A DNA stretch of 64,000 nt from RBC038 sp041390625. Lineage in GTDB: Bacteria > Chloroflexota > Dehalococcoidia > UBA2979. Positions 43,729 through 52,159 of this stretch are shown in pieces. Within the stretch, counting starts at the first letter, position 1; each line of letters opens with the position of its first letter. Below the pieces are notes generated by a model, which saw nothing but the letters and a program-made list of their open reading frames with translations, searched no databases and was not told the origin of the DNA. A program made the position numbers and the translations under genes. The stretch covers positions 1 through 64,000 of the forward strand of contig JAWKPM010000006.1 in NCBI GenBank assembly GCA_041390625.1, read 5' to 3'.

Positions 43729-44883
43729 CTAGCGGTCGCCGGCGGCGCGGCTGCGCGGGGGCTCCGGTTTCTCGGTGGTTGAGGTGTCGGAGGGTGGCTG
43801 TGGGGCCTCGGGACCGGGCAGGGCGGGGCCGGCCTGGTCGCCGGGAGCGAGCACGAGGCCCTTGAGGAGCACCCAGAGGGAGTGGCGCCAGGATCCTTCG
43901 CCCTCGGCGGCGGCGCTGGCGTGGCCGTGTCGAGGCTCGGCGCGGAGGACGTGCGGGGTCTCGGCGGCGACCTCAGCGCCGAAGAGCAGGATGTTGGCGC
44001 TCAGGTACACCCAGAACAGCAACGCCATCAGTCCGGCGAGCGAGCCGTAGACGACCTGGTAGTTCGAGAAGTTCGCGACGTAGATGGCGAAGCCCTGCTT
44101 CACGGCCTCGAAGCCGATCGTGGCGAGGAGGGCGCCGCCCCAGATGTCGCGCAGGCGGACGTTGAGAGTGGGCAGCAGCCAGTAGAGGAACATGAACGCG
44201 AGGAAGGTGAGCAGGGCGGGGATGGCGAGCGCGCCGAGGTCCCAGGCCCAGCGGAACTCCTCGATGAAGGGGAGCGACGACTCGGCCTCGCGCTGGATGA
44301 CGCGCCAAGCGGTGGTGAGCGAGACGGTGGCGAGGAAGGCGATGCCGAGGGCGGGCAGCACGAGGATGTCGATCGCCTTGCCTCGGAGGAGGGGGCGGGC
44401 ACGGTCGGTGGAGAAAGCGACGTCCATCGAGCGCCGGACGGCGGTGATGAGGGCGCTGGCGGACCAGAGGGTGACGAGCAGGGCGAGCAGGGTGACCGTC
44501 GCGCTCTGATCGGCGAGGGTCTTGAGCTGGTCCGCCACGTTCGGGGCGTTGACGGGCAGGGTGTCGACGAGGTTGCTCAGCACCTCGGCGCGTCGATCGG
44601 CGTCGCGGATGACGAGGCCGAAGATGGAGACGCCGAGGATCATGAGCGGGAACAGCGAGAACAGCGCGTAGTAGGCGATGGCGGCGGCCATGTGCGTGCC
44701 GCGGTCCTCCGAGAAGTTGAGCGCGGAGCGCTGCAGAATCTGCAGCACGACGCGCCACCACCGCCGGGGCGGTGGCTGGAGGGCAATGACGGTCGCCGGC
44801 TCGCGTTGCACGCGCACCTCGCACCGGGCGCTGCCTCGAGGGGCGGGTGAACCCGCTCGACGCAACGGAACGTTCTCGATCAT
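43729..44883 (-). CDS. YihY/BrkB-family membrane protein
   Basis: The 384-residue protein begins with a short basic N terminus, then 'MAAAIAYYALFSLFPLMIL', the YihY signature, and about six membrane helices, including 'TVTLLALLVTLWSASALITAV' and 'YGSLAGLMALLFWVYLSANI', the conserved C-terminal motif. The last 70 residues are a Pro/Ser-rich cytoplasmic tail. The family was once called ribonuclease BN by mistake and is now considered a membrane protein of uncertain transport function. The ATG at 44883 is at the edge of a short divergent gap with proB. Its end is 5 bp from the TIR gene stop. Confidence 0.85.
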   Translation of the reverse strand: MIENVPLRRAGSPAPRGSARCEVRVQREPATVIALQPPPRRWWRVVLQILQRSALNFSEDRGTHMAAAIAYYALFSLFPLMILGVSIFGLVIRDADRRAEVLSNLVDTLPVNAPNVADQLKTLADQSATVTLLALLVTLWSASALITAVRRSMDVAFSTDRARPLLRGKAIDILVLPALGIAFLATVSLTTAWRVIQREAESSLPFIEEFRWAWDLGALAIPALLTFLAFMFLYWLLPTLNVRLRDIWGGALLATIGFEAVKQGFAIYVANFSNYQVVYGSLAGLMALLFWVYLSANILLFGAEVAAETPHVLRAEPRHGHASAAAEGEGSWRHSLWVLLKGLVLAPGDQAGPALPGPEAPQPPSDTSTTEKPEPPRSRAAGDR

Positions 44884-44949
44884 CCTATAAGCGAACGGCC
44901 GTACCGCCCTCGGTGAATCACCGACGTGCTGCGACCGCGGAGCAGACCG

Positions 44950-46122
44950 ATGTCGTCTCCTCGAATGGCGCCTTCGACTTCGGATGGTGGCTCGGCGGGC
45001 CTCGCGCATCGACGCGTGGTCGTGAAGGTGGGCACGAACCTGCTGACGGGCGGCGGTGCGGCCCTCGATGCCGCTTCGCTGCAGCGGGTGGCGGCGGACG
45101 TCGCGGCCGTGCGCGAGCTCGGCGGCGAGGCGATCGTCGTGAGCTCGGGAGCGATCCAGGCGGGGCGGGAGCGCGTGCGCGGCCTGCCCGCGGCCTCGGA
45201 TGCGCGCCGGAGCGTGGTGTCGCGGCAGGCGCTCGCGGCTATCGGCCAGGGGCACCTGATGTCGGCGTGGAGCGACGCCTTCGAGGCGCACGGGGTGACG
45301 GTGGCGCAGGCGCTGCTGACTCGACGCGACCTTGCGGACCGCCTCGGCTACCTCAACGCGCGGAACACCCTGCATGCGCTGCTCGCGATGGGTGTGCTGC
45401 CGATCGTGAACGAGAACGACGTGGTGGCGGTCGACGAGATCCGCGGGTCGGCGATCGGAGACAACGACAACCTCTCGGCGCTCGTCGCCAACCTCGTGGA
45501 CGCCGACCTCCTCGTGCTGCTGACGGACATCGACGGGCTGTACACCGCGGACCCGAGCCTCGATGCGTCGGCGACGCTCATCGAGCGGGTCGAGGTCATC
45601 GACGACGCGGTCGAGCGGGTGGCGGGCACGGCGGGCGAGCGCGGCACGGGCGGCATGGTGACGAAGCTGCAGGCAGCGCGCGTCGCCACGCAGTCGGGCA
45701 CCGAGGTCGTGATCGCGAGCGGCCTCGGGGGGAGCGCGGTCCTCGATGCGGCATGCGGGCGGCCGGCGGGGACGCAGTTCACGCCTCGGGGCACGCGCCT
45801 CGAGAGCCGGCGGCGCTTCCTGCTCTCGGGGCTGCCGGTGCGCGGGCGGCTGCGCGTCGACGACGGAGCGGCGCGGGCGCTGGCGGGCGGGGGGCGTTCG
45901 CTGCTGCCGGCCGGGATCGTGGAGGTCGAGGGCACCTTCGAGCGGGGCGACGTGGTGGAGGTGCGGGCCTCGGATGGGCGGCACCTCGCGAGTGGCGCGG
46001 TGAACTACGGCGCGGAGGACATCGCGCGGATTCGCGGCCTACGCTCGGACCGCATCGTCGAGGTGCTCGGGTACGAGTACGGCGACGAGGTCATCCACGC
46101 CAACAACCTGGCGCTCGCGTAG
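44950..46122 (+). CDS. proB: Glutamate 5-kinase with PUA domain
   Basis: ProB phosphorylates glutamate in the first step of proline synthesis. The amino acid kinase domain carries 'VVVKVGTNLLTGG', 'VVSSGAIQAG', 'VNENDVVAV', 'FGDNDNLSA'-like 'IGDNDNLSALVA' and 'GTGGMVTKLQAA'. A C-terminal PUA domain ('SLLPAGIVEVEGTFERGD', 'GAVNYGAEDIARI') completes the usual length. ATG 44950 has GGAG 8 nt upstream; a GTG at 44926 is an alternative. proA follows 37 bp later. Confidence 0.94.
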   Translation: MSSPRMAPSTSDGGSAGLAHRRVVVKVGTNLLTGGGAALDAASLQRVAADVAAVRELGGEAIVVSSGAIQAGRERVRGLPAASDARRSVVSRQALAAIGQGHLMSAWSDAFEAHGVTVAQALLTRRDLADRLGYLNARNTLHALLAMGVLPIVNENDVVAVDEIRGSAIGDNDNLSALVANLVDADLLVLLTDIDGLYTADPSLDASATLIERVEVIDDAVERVAGTAGERGTGGMVTKLQAARVATQSGTEVVIASGLGGSAVLDAACGRPAGTQFTPRGTRLESRRRFLLSGLPVRGRLRVDDGAARALAGGGRSLLPAGIVEVEGTFERGDVVEVRASDGRHLASGAVNYGAEDIARIRGLRSDRIVEVLGYEYGDEVIHANNLALA

Positions 46123-46159
46123 GCGCGAGCGACCGTTCCTCGTGTAGGATCGGCGGGCT

Positions 46160-47425
46160 ATGACGATTTCGACTCGATCCGAGGCGGCGGAGAAGGCGGC
46201 GCGAGCGCGCGTCGCGAGCCGCCGCATGGGTTCGCTCTCGACGGACCAGAAGAACGAGGTCCTCGAGCGGGTGGCCGACGCGCTGGTCGCGGAGACGGCG
46301 CGCATCCTCGAAGTGAACGAGCCCGAGGTGGAGCGCGGCCGCGCGAAGGGGCTGACCGGGTCCTTCATCGACCGGATGGTGCTGACCGAGGCGCGGATCG
46401 CGGGGATGGCTGCGGACGTGCGATCGGTCGCGGCGCTGCCGGACCCGGTCGGGGTCGTCGAGGAGATGCGGACGCGCCCGAACGGGCTTCAGATCGGACG
46501 CATTCGTGTGCCGCTGGGCGTCATCGGCGCCGTGTACGAGTCGCGGCCGAACGTCACGGTCGACATCGCAGCGATCTGCCTGAAGTCGGGCAACGCCGTC
46601 GTGCTGCGCTCGGGATCGGATGCGCACGCGTCCTCGGCGGTGCTTGCCGGCATCGTGACGCGCGAGGCCGAGGCGGGTGGCGTGCCTGCGGGCGCAGTGC
46701 AGTTCATCGAGTCGACGGACCGCAACGAGGTCGGCGAGATGCTGCGGGCGGCGGACTCGATCGACCTCATGATTCCTCGAGGCGGCGCGGACCTCATTCG
46801 CCGCGTGCGCGATGAGGCGCTGATGCCGGTCGTGGCCGGGGGCATCGGCGTGTGCCACACGTACATCGATGCCGACGCCGACCTCGAGATGGCGTCGCGC
46901 ATCGTGGTAAACGCGAAGACGGTGCGGCCCTCGGTGTGCAACGCGATGGACACGCTGCTGGTGCATTCGAGCGTCGCCGACCGCGCGATCCCGATGATCG
47001 CGCAGGCCCTAACGGAGCGCGGCGTCACGCTGCACGTCGACGATCGCGCCGGCGTGCTGGCCGGTGCGGCCGCGGTGCCGGTCATCGACGAGGACTACGA
47101 CCGCGAGTGGCTCTCGCTCGACTGCTCCGTGCGGGTGGTCGACTCCCTCGACGACGCGCTCGAGCACATCGAGGTGCACGGCAGCGGGCACTCCGAGGCC
47201 ATCGTTACCGACTCGTACGGGGCGGCGCGGCGCTTCCAGCAGGAGGTCGACGCGGCGGCGGTCTTCGTGAACGCCTCGACGTACTTCAACGACGGGGCGC
47301 AGTTCGGCCTCGGTGTCGAGGTGGGCATCTCCACACAGAAGATGCACGCACGCGGGCCGATGGGGCTGCGCGAGCTCACGTCCTACAAATGGTTGGTGCT
47401 GGGCAACGGACAGGTGCGCGAGTAG
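46160..47425 (+). CDS. proA: Gamma-glutamyl phosphate reductase
   Basis: ProA reduces glutamyl phosphate to glutamate semialdehyde, the second step of proline synthesis. 421 residues of the aldehyde dehydrogenase superfamily: 'RIRVPLGVIGAVYESRPNVT', 'KSGNAVVLRSGSDA', the catalytic Cys C260 in 'RPSVCNAMDTLLV', and the C-terminal 'GLGVEVGISTQKMHARGPMG' typical of ProA. A TAGGAT box lies 9 nt before the ATG, so it may also have its own promoter besides the one of proB. Confidence 0.96.
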   Translation: MTISTRSEAAEKAARARVASRRMGSLSTDQKNEVLERVADALVAETARILEVNEPEVERGRAKGLTGSFIDRMVLTEARIAGMAADVRSVAALPDPVGVVEEMRTRPNGLQIGRIRVPLGVIGAVYESRPNVTVDIAAICLKSGNAVVLRSGSDAHASSAVLAGIVTREAEAGGVPAGAVQFIESTDRNEVGEMLRAADSIDLMIPRGGADLIRRVRDEALMPVVAGGIGVCHTYIDADADLEMASRIVVNAKTVRPSVCNAMDTLLVHSSVADRAIPMIAQALTERGVTLHVDDRAGVLAGAAAVPVIDEDYDREWLSLDCSVRVVDSLDDALEHIEVHGSGHSEAIVTDSYGAARRFQQEVDAAAVFVNASTYFNDGAQFGLGVEVGISTQKMHARGPMGLRELTSYKWLVLGNGQVRE

Positions 47426-47478
47426 CGGCGGACGCCGCTGCCGGCCTCGAGGTTCGTATCGCCGAGGCGGGGGGCAAC

Positions 47479-47835
47479 GTGGCCGAGTACCGGTTCGTGC
47501 GCGAGGCGCGGACGCCTCAGTCGGAGAGCTACGCCATCGAGGACGCCGAGCACGCCCTCGGGCGGGTGGACCTGCACTTCACGTCCTCGGCGACGTTCGC
47601 GACGCTGGCGGTGCACGAGGCGATCGATGACGACGCCGTACAGGAGCTGATCGCGGAGATCGACGACCGCCTCGTGATGTCCGCCGACCCGTACCGCGAG
47701 GACCTCATCGTCACCGTCTGGCGCGGTGTCGAGGTCGGCGTCTTTGCCGACGACGCCTCGGATGAGGACGACGACGACGGTGACTTCGACGACGAAGATG
47801 ACGACCTGGACGACGACGACGAGGACGAGGACTAG
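47479..47835 (+). CDS. Small protein with extremely acidic C terminus
   Basis: About 118 residues from the GTG at 47479 (G-rich binding site upstream). The first 85 residues form a probable alpha/beta domain ('AEYRFVREARTPQSESYAIED', 'RVDLHFTSSATFATLAVHE', 'DLIVTVWRGVEVG'). The last 30 residues are almost all Asp and Glu. No family is recognised. It follows proA closely and precedes the HAD gene by 12 bp, so it is probably in the same transcript. Confidence 0.7.
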   Translation: MAEYRFVREARTPQSESYAIEDAEHALGRVDLHFTSSATFATLAVHEAIDDDAVQELIAEIDDRLVMSADPYREDLIVTVWRGVEVGVFADDASDEDDDDGDFDDEDDDLDDDDEDED

Positions 47836-47847
47836 CGCGTCGGTTCC

Positions 47848-48594
47848 GTGCCCCTGACTCCGCTTCGTACGACTGAGCCGATTGAGGCGTTGCTGTTCGA
47901 CCTCGACGGCACGCTCGTCGACGCGCTGAGCGCGTGGGACGCCGCGTTCGAGACGGCGTTCGCGATCGCGGTGGCCTCCTACCCGCAGCTGGCGGACCTC
48001 GGTGGCGGCGTCGACGTGCATCGGGCGGTGTTCCGTGCGCTGGTGGCCGAGGAGCACCGGGCGGCCGGTAGCGGGCACTGGGACCCCGACTTCCTTCGAC
48101 GCGCGTTCGCCTCGATGCTCGCGCGCCACGCTCAGCCCGACCCGGAGCTGGCCGACCGCCTGTACTCGACGTATGCCTCGACGTGGCCGCAGCACGTGCG
48201 GCTCTATCCCGAGGTGCCAGCCGTCCTCGATGCGCTGCGGGGTCGGTATCGCCTCGCGATCGTCTCGAACGGAGATGGCCCCGAGCAGCGCAAGAAGATC
48301 GCCCCGCTCGGCCTCGATGCGGACTTCCCCATCGTCTGCATCTCGGGCGAGCTGGGCGTGCGCAAGCCGGAGGCTGCGATCTTCGAGCGCGCGCTCGAGG
48401 CCCTCGATGTGCCGCCTTCGCGGGCGATTCACATCGGCGACGACGTGCACGCCGATGTCGATGGAGCCCTCGATGCGGGTCTCGCGGCGGCGGTCTGGGT
48501 GCGTCGCGACGGTCACGCGCTCGCGTCCGAGGCACCTCGGGCGGATGCGACCATCGAGTCGCTCACGCCGCTGCCGGAGCTGCTCGGCGGCTAG
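47848..48594 (+). CDS. HAD-superfamily hydrolase
   Basis: The 248-residue protein has the HAD motifs: 'FDLDGTLVD' with nucleophile D18 and D20, 'IVSNGDG' (motif II), a Lys in 'GVRKPEAAIFERAL' (motif III), and 'HIGDDVHADVDGAL' (motif IV). It has a helical cap of the phosphoglycolate phosphatase type. It probably dephosphorylates a small metabolite. The start is GTG. Its stop TAG overlaps the stop of the convergent zinc-ribbon gene within CTAG. Confidence 0.9.
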   Translation: MPLTPLRTTEPIEALLFDLDGTLVDALSAWDAAFETAFAIAVASYPQLADLGGGVDVHRAVFRALVAEEHRAAGSGHWDPDFLRRAFASMLARHAQPDPELADRLYSTYASTWPQHVRLYPEVPAVLDALRGRYRLAIVSNGDGPEQRKKIAPLGLDADFPIVCISGELGVRKPEAAIFERALEALDVPPSRAIHIGDDVHADVDGALDAGLAAAVWVRRDGHALASEAPRADATIESLTPLPELLGG

Positions 48595-48764
48595 CGTCGT
48601 CCGCCGCACGCCGAGTAGCCGCAGATCGGGCAGAGCTGGCAGCCCTCGCCGAAGACAATCGGCCCTGCGCAGTCGGGACATCGAGGCCCGCGGGCGGCCA
48701 TGCGCTTCAGGCGCAGGCCGACCAGCGCGTCGTCGGTTCGCGGTGCGGTGTTGGTGAGGGGCAT
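48591..48764 (-). CDS. 57-residue zinc-ribbon protein like the C-terminal tail of B12-dependent ribonucleotide reductase
   Basis: From ATG 48764, a short N-terminal part is followed by six cysteines, C29-x2-C32, C42-x2-C45-x2-C48 and C53. The pattern 'CPDCAGPIVFGEGCQLCPIC' plus 'GYSAC' closely resembles the Cys-rich tail of adenosylcobalamin-dependent ribonucleotide reductases, which re-reduces the active site. Here it is a stand-alone protein. The upstream region has a good promoter with a LexA-type palindrome, so damage-inducible expression is plausible. Confidence 0.7.
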   Translation of the reverse strand: MPLTNTAPRTDDALVGLRLKRMAARGPRCPDCAGPIVFGEGCQLCPICGYSACGGRR

Positions 48765-48785
48765 GCGTTCTCCGTCTCGGGAACG

Positions 48786-48797
48786 GAACAGATGTTC
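48786..48797. promoter_or_regulatory. LexA/DinR-type operator candidate
   Basis: GAACAGATGTTC, followed by G, fits the Gram-positive-type LexA consensus CGAAC-RNRY-GTTYG except for the first base. It lies 21 bp upstream of the zinc-ribbon ATG and just downstream of its -10 box, where LexA would block transcription. Confidence 0.55.
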
Positions 48798-48806
48798 GAC
48801 ATGGAG

Positions 48807-48835
48807 ACGATAGATAGAACAAACGTACGAGTCAA
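48807..48835 (-). promoter_or_regulatory. Promoter of the small zinc-ribbon gene
   Basis: On the minus strand TTGACT (48835-48830) and TATCGT (48812-48807) are 17 nt apart in a locally AT-rich stretch. The LexA-like palindrome covers the expected transcription start region. Confidence 0.6.
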
Positions 48836-48871
48836 GCACGCGATGACGCGGCGCGGGGGTTCTGGCGGTGA

Positions 48872-49663
48872 CTAGTCGGGCTGAGTCTGCAGGGCGCGCA
48901 TGACCGCCTCGATGGTGTCGAAGTCGAGCGGAGCGACCGAGGATGCGCCGGCGCAGTCGGTGGCCTCGGCAGGGGTGCGGGGGCCGCAGACGACGGCGGC
49001 GACGCGCGGCTCGCTGAGGGCCCAGGCGATGAGTCCTTGCTCCATGGAGCGCGGCGGACCGTCCTCGAGGAAGGCCAGCGCGGCGCGTTCCTCGGCGGAT
49101 GCGCCTGCGGCGAGGCGACCGCCGGCGAGCGGGGAGCAGGTGACGACGGCGATGTCGGCGGCCTGCGCGGCGTTGAGCACCGCATCGACGCCCTGGAGGC
49201 GCGTGCGGTCGAGGGGATCGAACGGCACCTGCACGAGATCGATGCCGCCATCGAGCACAGCCGCGAGGGCCTGCTCGGGGGAGTCGGTGGTGAGGCCGAC
49301 GGTGCGGGTCAGGCCGGCGAGGCCGAGCGCCTGACCAGCGCCGAGGTCGGGGTGGGGGCCCCGGACGAGGTAGGCGTCAAAGCGCTCCACGCCGAGGCGC
49401 TCAAGGGCGGCGCGCGCGGCGTCCTCGTCGCCATCGCCGGCAGCGACGAGCAGGAGCTGCACGCGGACGGACGCGATCACCGGCGCGACCAAGTCGAGGG
49501 CCGCCGTGTCCTCGATGTCGACTTCGACGAGGGTGACGCCGAGGCCGAGCGCCGCCTCGAGGGTTGCCGTCGCCTCGGCGGGGTCGACGGCAGCGAGACC
49601 GCGCGTGCCGATGCCGACCTCGGCGGTCATGAACTCGCTGCGGCCGAGCCGGCGGTACTGCAC
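48872..49663 (-). CDS. Aldo/keto reductase-like protein, degenerate active site
   Basis: The 263-residue chain follows the AKR barrel ('MQYRRLGRSEFMTAEVGIGTRG', 'VDIEDTAALDLV', 'CSPLAGGRLAAG', 'WALSEPRVAAVVCGPRTPA'). However, the catalytic Tyr expected after the Asp is not visible, and neither are the Lys and His of the tetrad in their normal contexts. It is also shorter than typical AKRs. It could be a non-catalytic or divergent member. It is divergent from the small membrane protein gene. Confidence 0.7.
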   Translation of the reverse strand: MQYRRLGRSEFMTAEVGIGTRGLAAVDPAEATATLEAALGLGVTLVEVDIEDTAALDLVAPVIASVRVQLLLVAAGDGDEDAARAALERLGVERFDAYLVRGPHPDLGAGQALGLAGLTRTVGLTTDSPEQALAAVLDGGIDLVQVPFDPLDRTRLQGVDAVLNAAQAADIAVVTCSPLAGGRLAAGASAEERAALAFLEDGPPRSMEQGLIAWALSEPRVAAVVCGPRTPAEATDCAGASSVAPLDFDTIEAVMRALQTQPD

Positions 49664-49702
49664 GGGCGCTCCGTTCCCTCAGGCCTCGGCTAGGATGCTG
49701 TC

Positions 49703-49885
49703 ATGTCCACGCTGCTGCGTCTGCTGTTCTTCGCCTCGTTGATCGCCGTGACGGTGATCGTGGTCTATCGCCCGCGTCGGCTCCGGCGGTACGGACGCCG
49801 CATTCGGCAGGTGGGGTACGCGTACGTCGCGGCGATCCTGATCTCGGCGGCGCTGCGCGTGCTGGGCATCGTGGACTGGTCGTGA
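49703..49885 (+). CDS. Small membrane protein
   Basis: A 60-residue protein with two hydrophobic helices ('LLRLLFFASLIAVTVIVVY' and 'YAYVAAILISAALRVLGIV') separated by a very basic loop (RPRRLRRYGRRIR). No family is known to me. A TAGGAT box lies 6 nt before the ATG. Its stop overlaps the GTG of the glycerate kinase gene, so they are coupled. Confidence 0.65.
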   Translation: MSTLLRLLFFASLIAVTVIVVYRPRRLRRYGRRIRQVGYAYVAAILISAALRVLGIVDWS

Positions 49886-51006
49886 GTCAGACGCCAGCCC
49901 GCGTCCTGGTCTGCCCCCAGGAGTTCAAGGGTTCGTTGTCGGCCGCCGAGGCCGCGTCCGCTATCGCGCGTGGGATCCGCGCGGCCTGGCCCGACGCCGA
50001 CGTGACCGAAGCGCCGATGGCCGACGGCGGTCCCGGCACGGCCGAGATCGTCCGTGCGGCGCGCGGCGGTGAGTGGGTCGAAGAGCGCTGCACGGGTCCG
50101 CTGGACGAGGAGATCGAGGCTCGATTCGCCCTCGTCGACGACGGGCGGGAGGCCGTCATCGAGGCGGCGGCCACGGTCGGCCTCGTGCTGGTGCCCGAGG
50201 AGCAGCGCGACCCGGGTCGCGGGTGGTCGTACGGCCTTGGTCAGCAGATTCGCTTCGCCCTCGATCGCGGCGTCGAGCGGATCCTCATCGGCGTGGGCGG
50301 GACGGGCACGAACGATGGGGGAGCGGGCGCGGCCAGTGCCCTCGGCTACCGGCTGCTCGACGTCGCGGGCGACGAGCTGCCCTCCGGACCGCTGCACCTC
50401 GAGCGGCTGGCGCGCATCGATGCCTCCGGCGTCGACGGGAGGCTGAGCGGCGTCGACGTGCGCGTCGCGGTCGATGTGCGCAACCCGCTGCTCGGGCCGG
50501 AGGGGGCGACCGCGGTCTACGGGCCTCAGAAGGGCGTCACGCCCGAGCTGCGCCCTCGCCTCGAGGCGGCGCTGGAGCGCTGGGCCGAGGTCGTGCGTCG
50601 GGATCTCGGTGTCGACATCGCCTCGATCGAGGGTGGCGGGGCGGGAGGCGGGCTGGCTGCGGGGCTCGCGGCCGCGTGTGGCGCCTCGGTGGAGTCGGGC
50701 GCGGCGCTGGTGGCGGGCGAGATCGGCCTCGAAGGGCTGATCGCAGCGACCGACCTCGTCGTCACCGGCGAGGGACGGCTCGACACGCAGACGGGGTACG
50801 GCAAAGCGGTCGCGCACGTCGTGGGCCTCGCGGCCGCGCATGAGCGTCGATGTGTCGCGGTCGCGGGCTCGATCGCGGCGTTCCCGAGCGGCATCGAGGC
50901 AGCCGAAGCTGCGGCCTCGGGGATTGTGCCCGCGGAGGCAATGGCGCGCGCGGCGGAGCTGGTGGAGGCGGCGGCGCGGCGATTGGCGGACGACCTGCCG
51001 TTCTGA
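49882..51006 (+). CDS. Glycerate kinase
   Basis: The 374-residue protein belongs to the GlxK/GarK family that phosphorylates D-glycerate to 2-phosphoglycerate. 'CPQEFKGSLSAAEAA', 'MADGGPGTAEI', 'GVGGTGTNDGGAGAASALG', 'GPQKGVTPE' and 'VVTGEGRLDTQTGYGKA' are the conserved stretches. The GTG start overlaps the preceding stop (GTGA). With the aldolase and SDR genes downstream it may serve the use of C2-C3 acids, but that link is only by position. Confidence 0.92.
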   Translation: MSQTPARVLVCPQEFKGSLSAAEAASAIARGIRAAWPDADVTEAPMADGGPGTAEIVRAARGGEWVEERCTGPLDEEIEARFALVDDGREAVIEAAATVGLVLVPEEQRDPGRGWSYGLGQQIRFALDRGVERILIGVGGTGTNDGGAGAASALGYRLLDVAGDELPSGPLHLERLARIDASGVDGRLSGVDVRVAVDVRNPLLGPEGATAVYGPQKGVTPELRPRLEAALERWAEVVRRDLGVDIASIEGGGAGGGLAAGLAAACGASVESGAALVAGEIGLEGLIAATDLVVTGEGRLDTQTGYGKAVAHVVGLAAAHERRCVAVAGSIAAFPSGIEAAEAAASGIVPAEAMARAAELVEAAARRLADDLPF

Positions 51007-51049
51007 CAGGTTTGATCGCGATTCTTACGGGTTCCTACACGTCCTCGGT

Positions 51050-51319
51050 ATGGTGAGACCTCGACACTGGCGCCGCACGGGGGGAGCGCGGGTGTACAAC
51101 GGGCCGTTCGGGTACGCGATGATGGCGATCGCGTACGGCTTCCTCGGCTACCTGCTGGTGCAGTCGGCGATCTTCCTGACGGTGTACATCGTCATCCTCG
51201 CGCGCACGACGCATCCGCTCATCGCCTTCATGCCTGCGCCGGTCGCGGCGCTGACGCTCTCCTGGTCGTTCCTCGCAATTCGCGACTTCGCGGACGGGCT
51301 GCGCGGTTTCATTCGCTAG
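51050..51319 (+). CDS. Small membrane protein
   Basis: About 89 residues from ATG 51050 (other starts possible, such as GTG 51091). It has a basic N terminus and two membrane helices ('GYAMMAIAYGFLGYLLVQS', 'PAPVAALTLSWSFLAI'). No family is recognised. It lies 43 bp after the glycerate kinase gene. Confidence 0.55.
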   Translation: MVRPRHWRRTGGARVYNGPFGYAMMAIAYGFLGYLLVQSAIFLTVYIVILARTTHPLIAFMPAPVAALTLSWSFLAIRDFADGLRGFIR

Positions 51320-51387
51320 GGCGCCTCGTGCGCTAATCGACGCGTTGATGTGCGCGCCCTAGACTCGCCCCGCTGAGGGGGTGAGGC

Positions 51388-52155
51388 ATGATCGAGCTGG
51401 ACCTGAGCGGCCGCACGGCGCTCGTCACTGGGGGCGGCCGGGGCATCGGCGCCGCGATCTCGATGCGGCTGGCCGAGGCCGGCGCGGACGTCGGCATCGT
51501 CTACGGTCGCGACGAAGGCAGCGCGAGCGAGGTCGCCGAGGCGATTCGCGGCCTCGGGAGACGTGCGGAGATCTTCCAGGCCGACGTCACCGACCGAGGC
51601 GCTGCGGAGGCGGCCGTCCAGGGCGCGGTGAGTGCCTTCGGGCAGGTCGACATCCTCGTGAACAACGCGGGCATCGCCTCGCGTGGTCAGCTGGTGTCGG
51701 ACACCGACCCGGACGAAATGGAGCGCGTGGTCCGAACGCACGCCTTCGGGTCGTTTTACGTGTCGCAGGCGGCGCTGCCTCAGATGCGGGAGCGGCCTCG
51801 GGGCGACATCATCATGATCTCCTCGGGTGCCGCGCTGTCCCTCGGTGCGCGGGGCGCGCCGTACAACATGGGCAAGGCGGCGATGGAGGCCCTGGCGCTC
51901 ACCCTCGCGAAGGAGGAGCGGGCGCACGGCATTCGCGTGAACGTCGTCGGTCCGGGTCTCGTCGAGACGGAGATGGGGCGACGCCTCGTGCGGGCGACGC
52001 GTGGCGTGCAGGACATGCGCGAGATCGATGCCTCGATGCCGTTCGGCTTCGTGTGCCAGCCCGAGGACATCGCGAACATGGTGGTGTTCCTCTGCACCGA
52101 GCAGGGGCGCTACATCACCAACCAGCGCATCTACGTCAACGGCGGCGGGTTCTAG
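51388..52155 (+). CDS. Short-chain dehydrogenase/reductase (FabG-like)
   Basis: The 255-residue classical SDR has the cofactor motif TGGGRGIG (14-21), 'NNAG' (92-95), and the catalytic S146, Y159 and K163. The protein ends 'YVNGGGF'. The residues after the second strand (YGRDEGS) suggest NAD(P) without a clear preference. The class II aldolase-DinB gene follows after 4 bp, so the two probably act in one pathway of hydroxy or sugar acid metabolism. Confidence 0.9.
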   Translation: MIELDLSGRTALVTGGGRGIGAAISMRLAEAGADVGIVYGRDEGSASEVAEAIRGLGRRAEIFQADVTDRGAAEAAVQGAVSAFGQVDILVNNAGIASRGQLVSDTDPDEMERVVRTHAFGSFYVSQAALPQMRERPRGDIIMISSGAALSLGARGAPYNMGKAAMEALALTLAKEERAHGIRVNVVGPGLVETEMGRRLVRATRGVQDMREIDASMPFGFVCQPEDIANMVVFLCTEQGRYITNQRIYVNGGGF

Positions 52156-52159
52156 CCGG

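Noticed and set aside
48591..48594. A frameshift or assembly error at the shared stop of the HAD and zinc-ribbon genes
   Set aside because: Both genes end normally. TAG on each strand shares the palindrome CTAG, which is an ordinary compact convergent arrangement.
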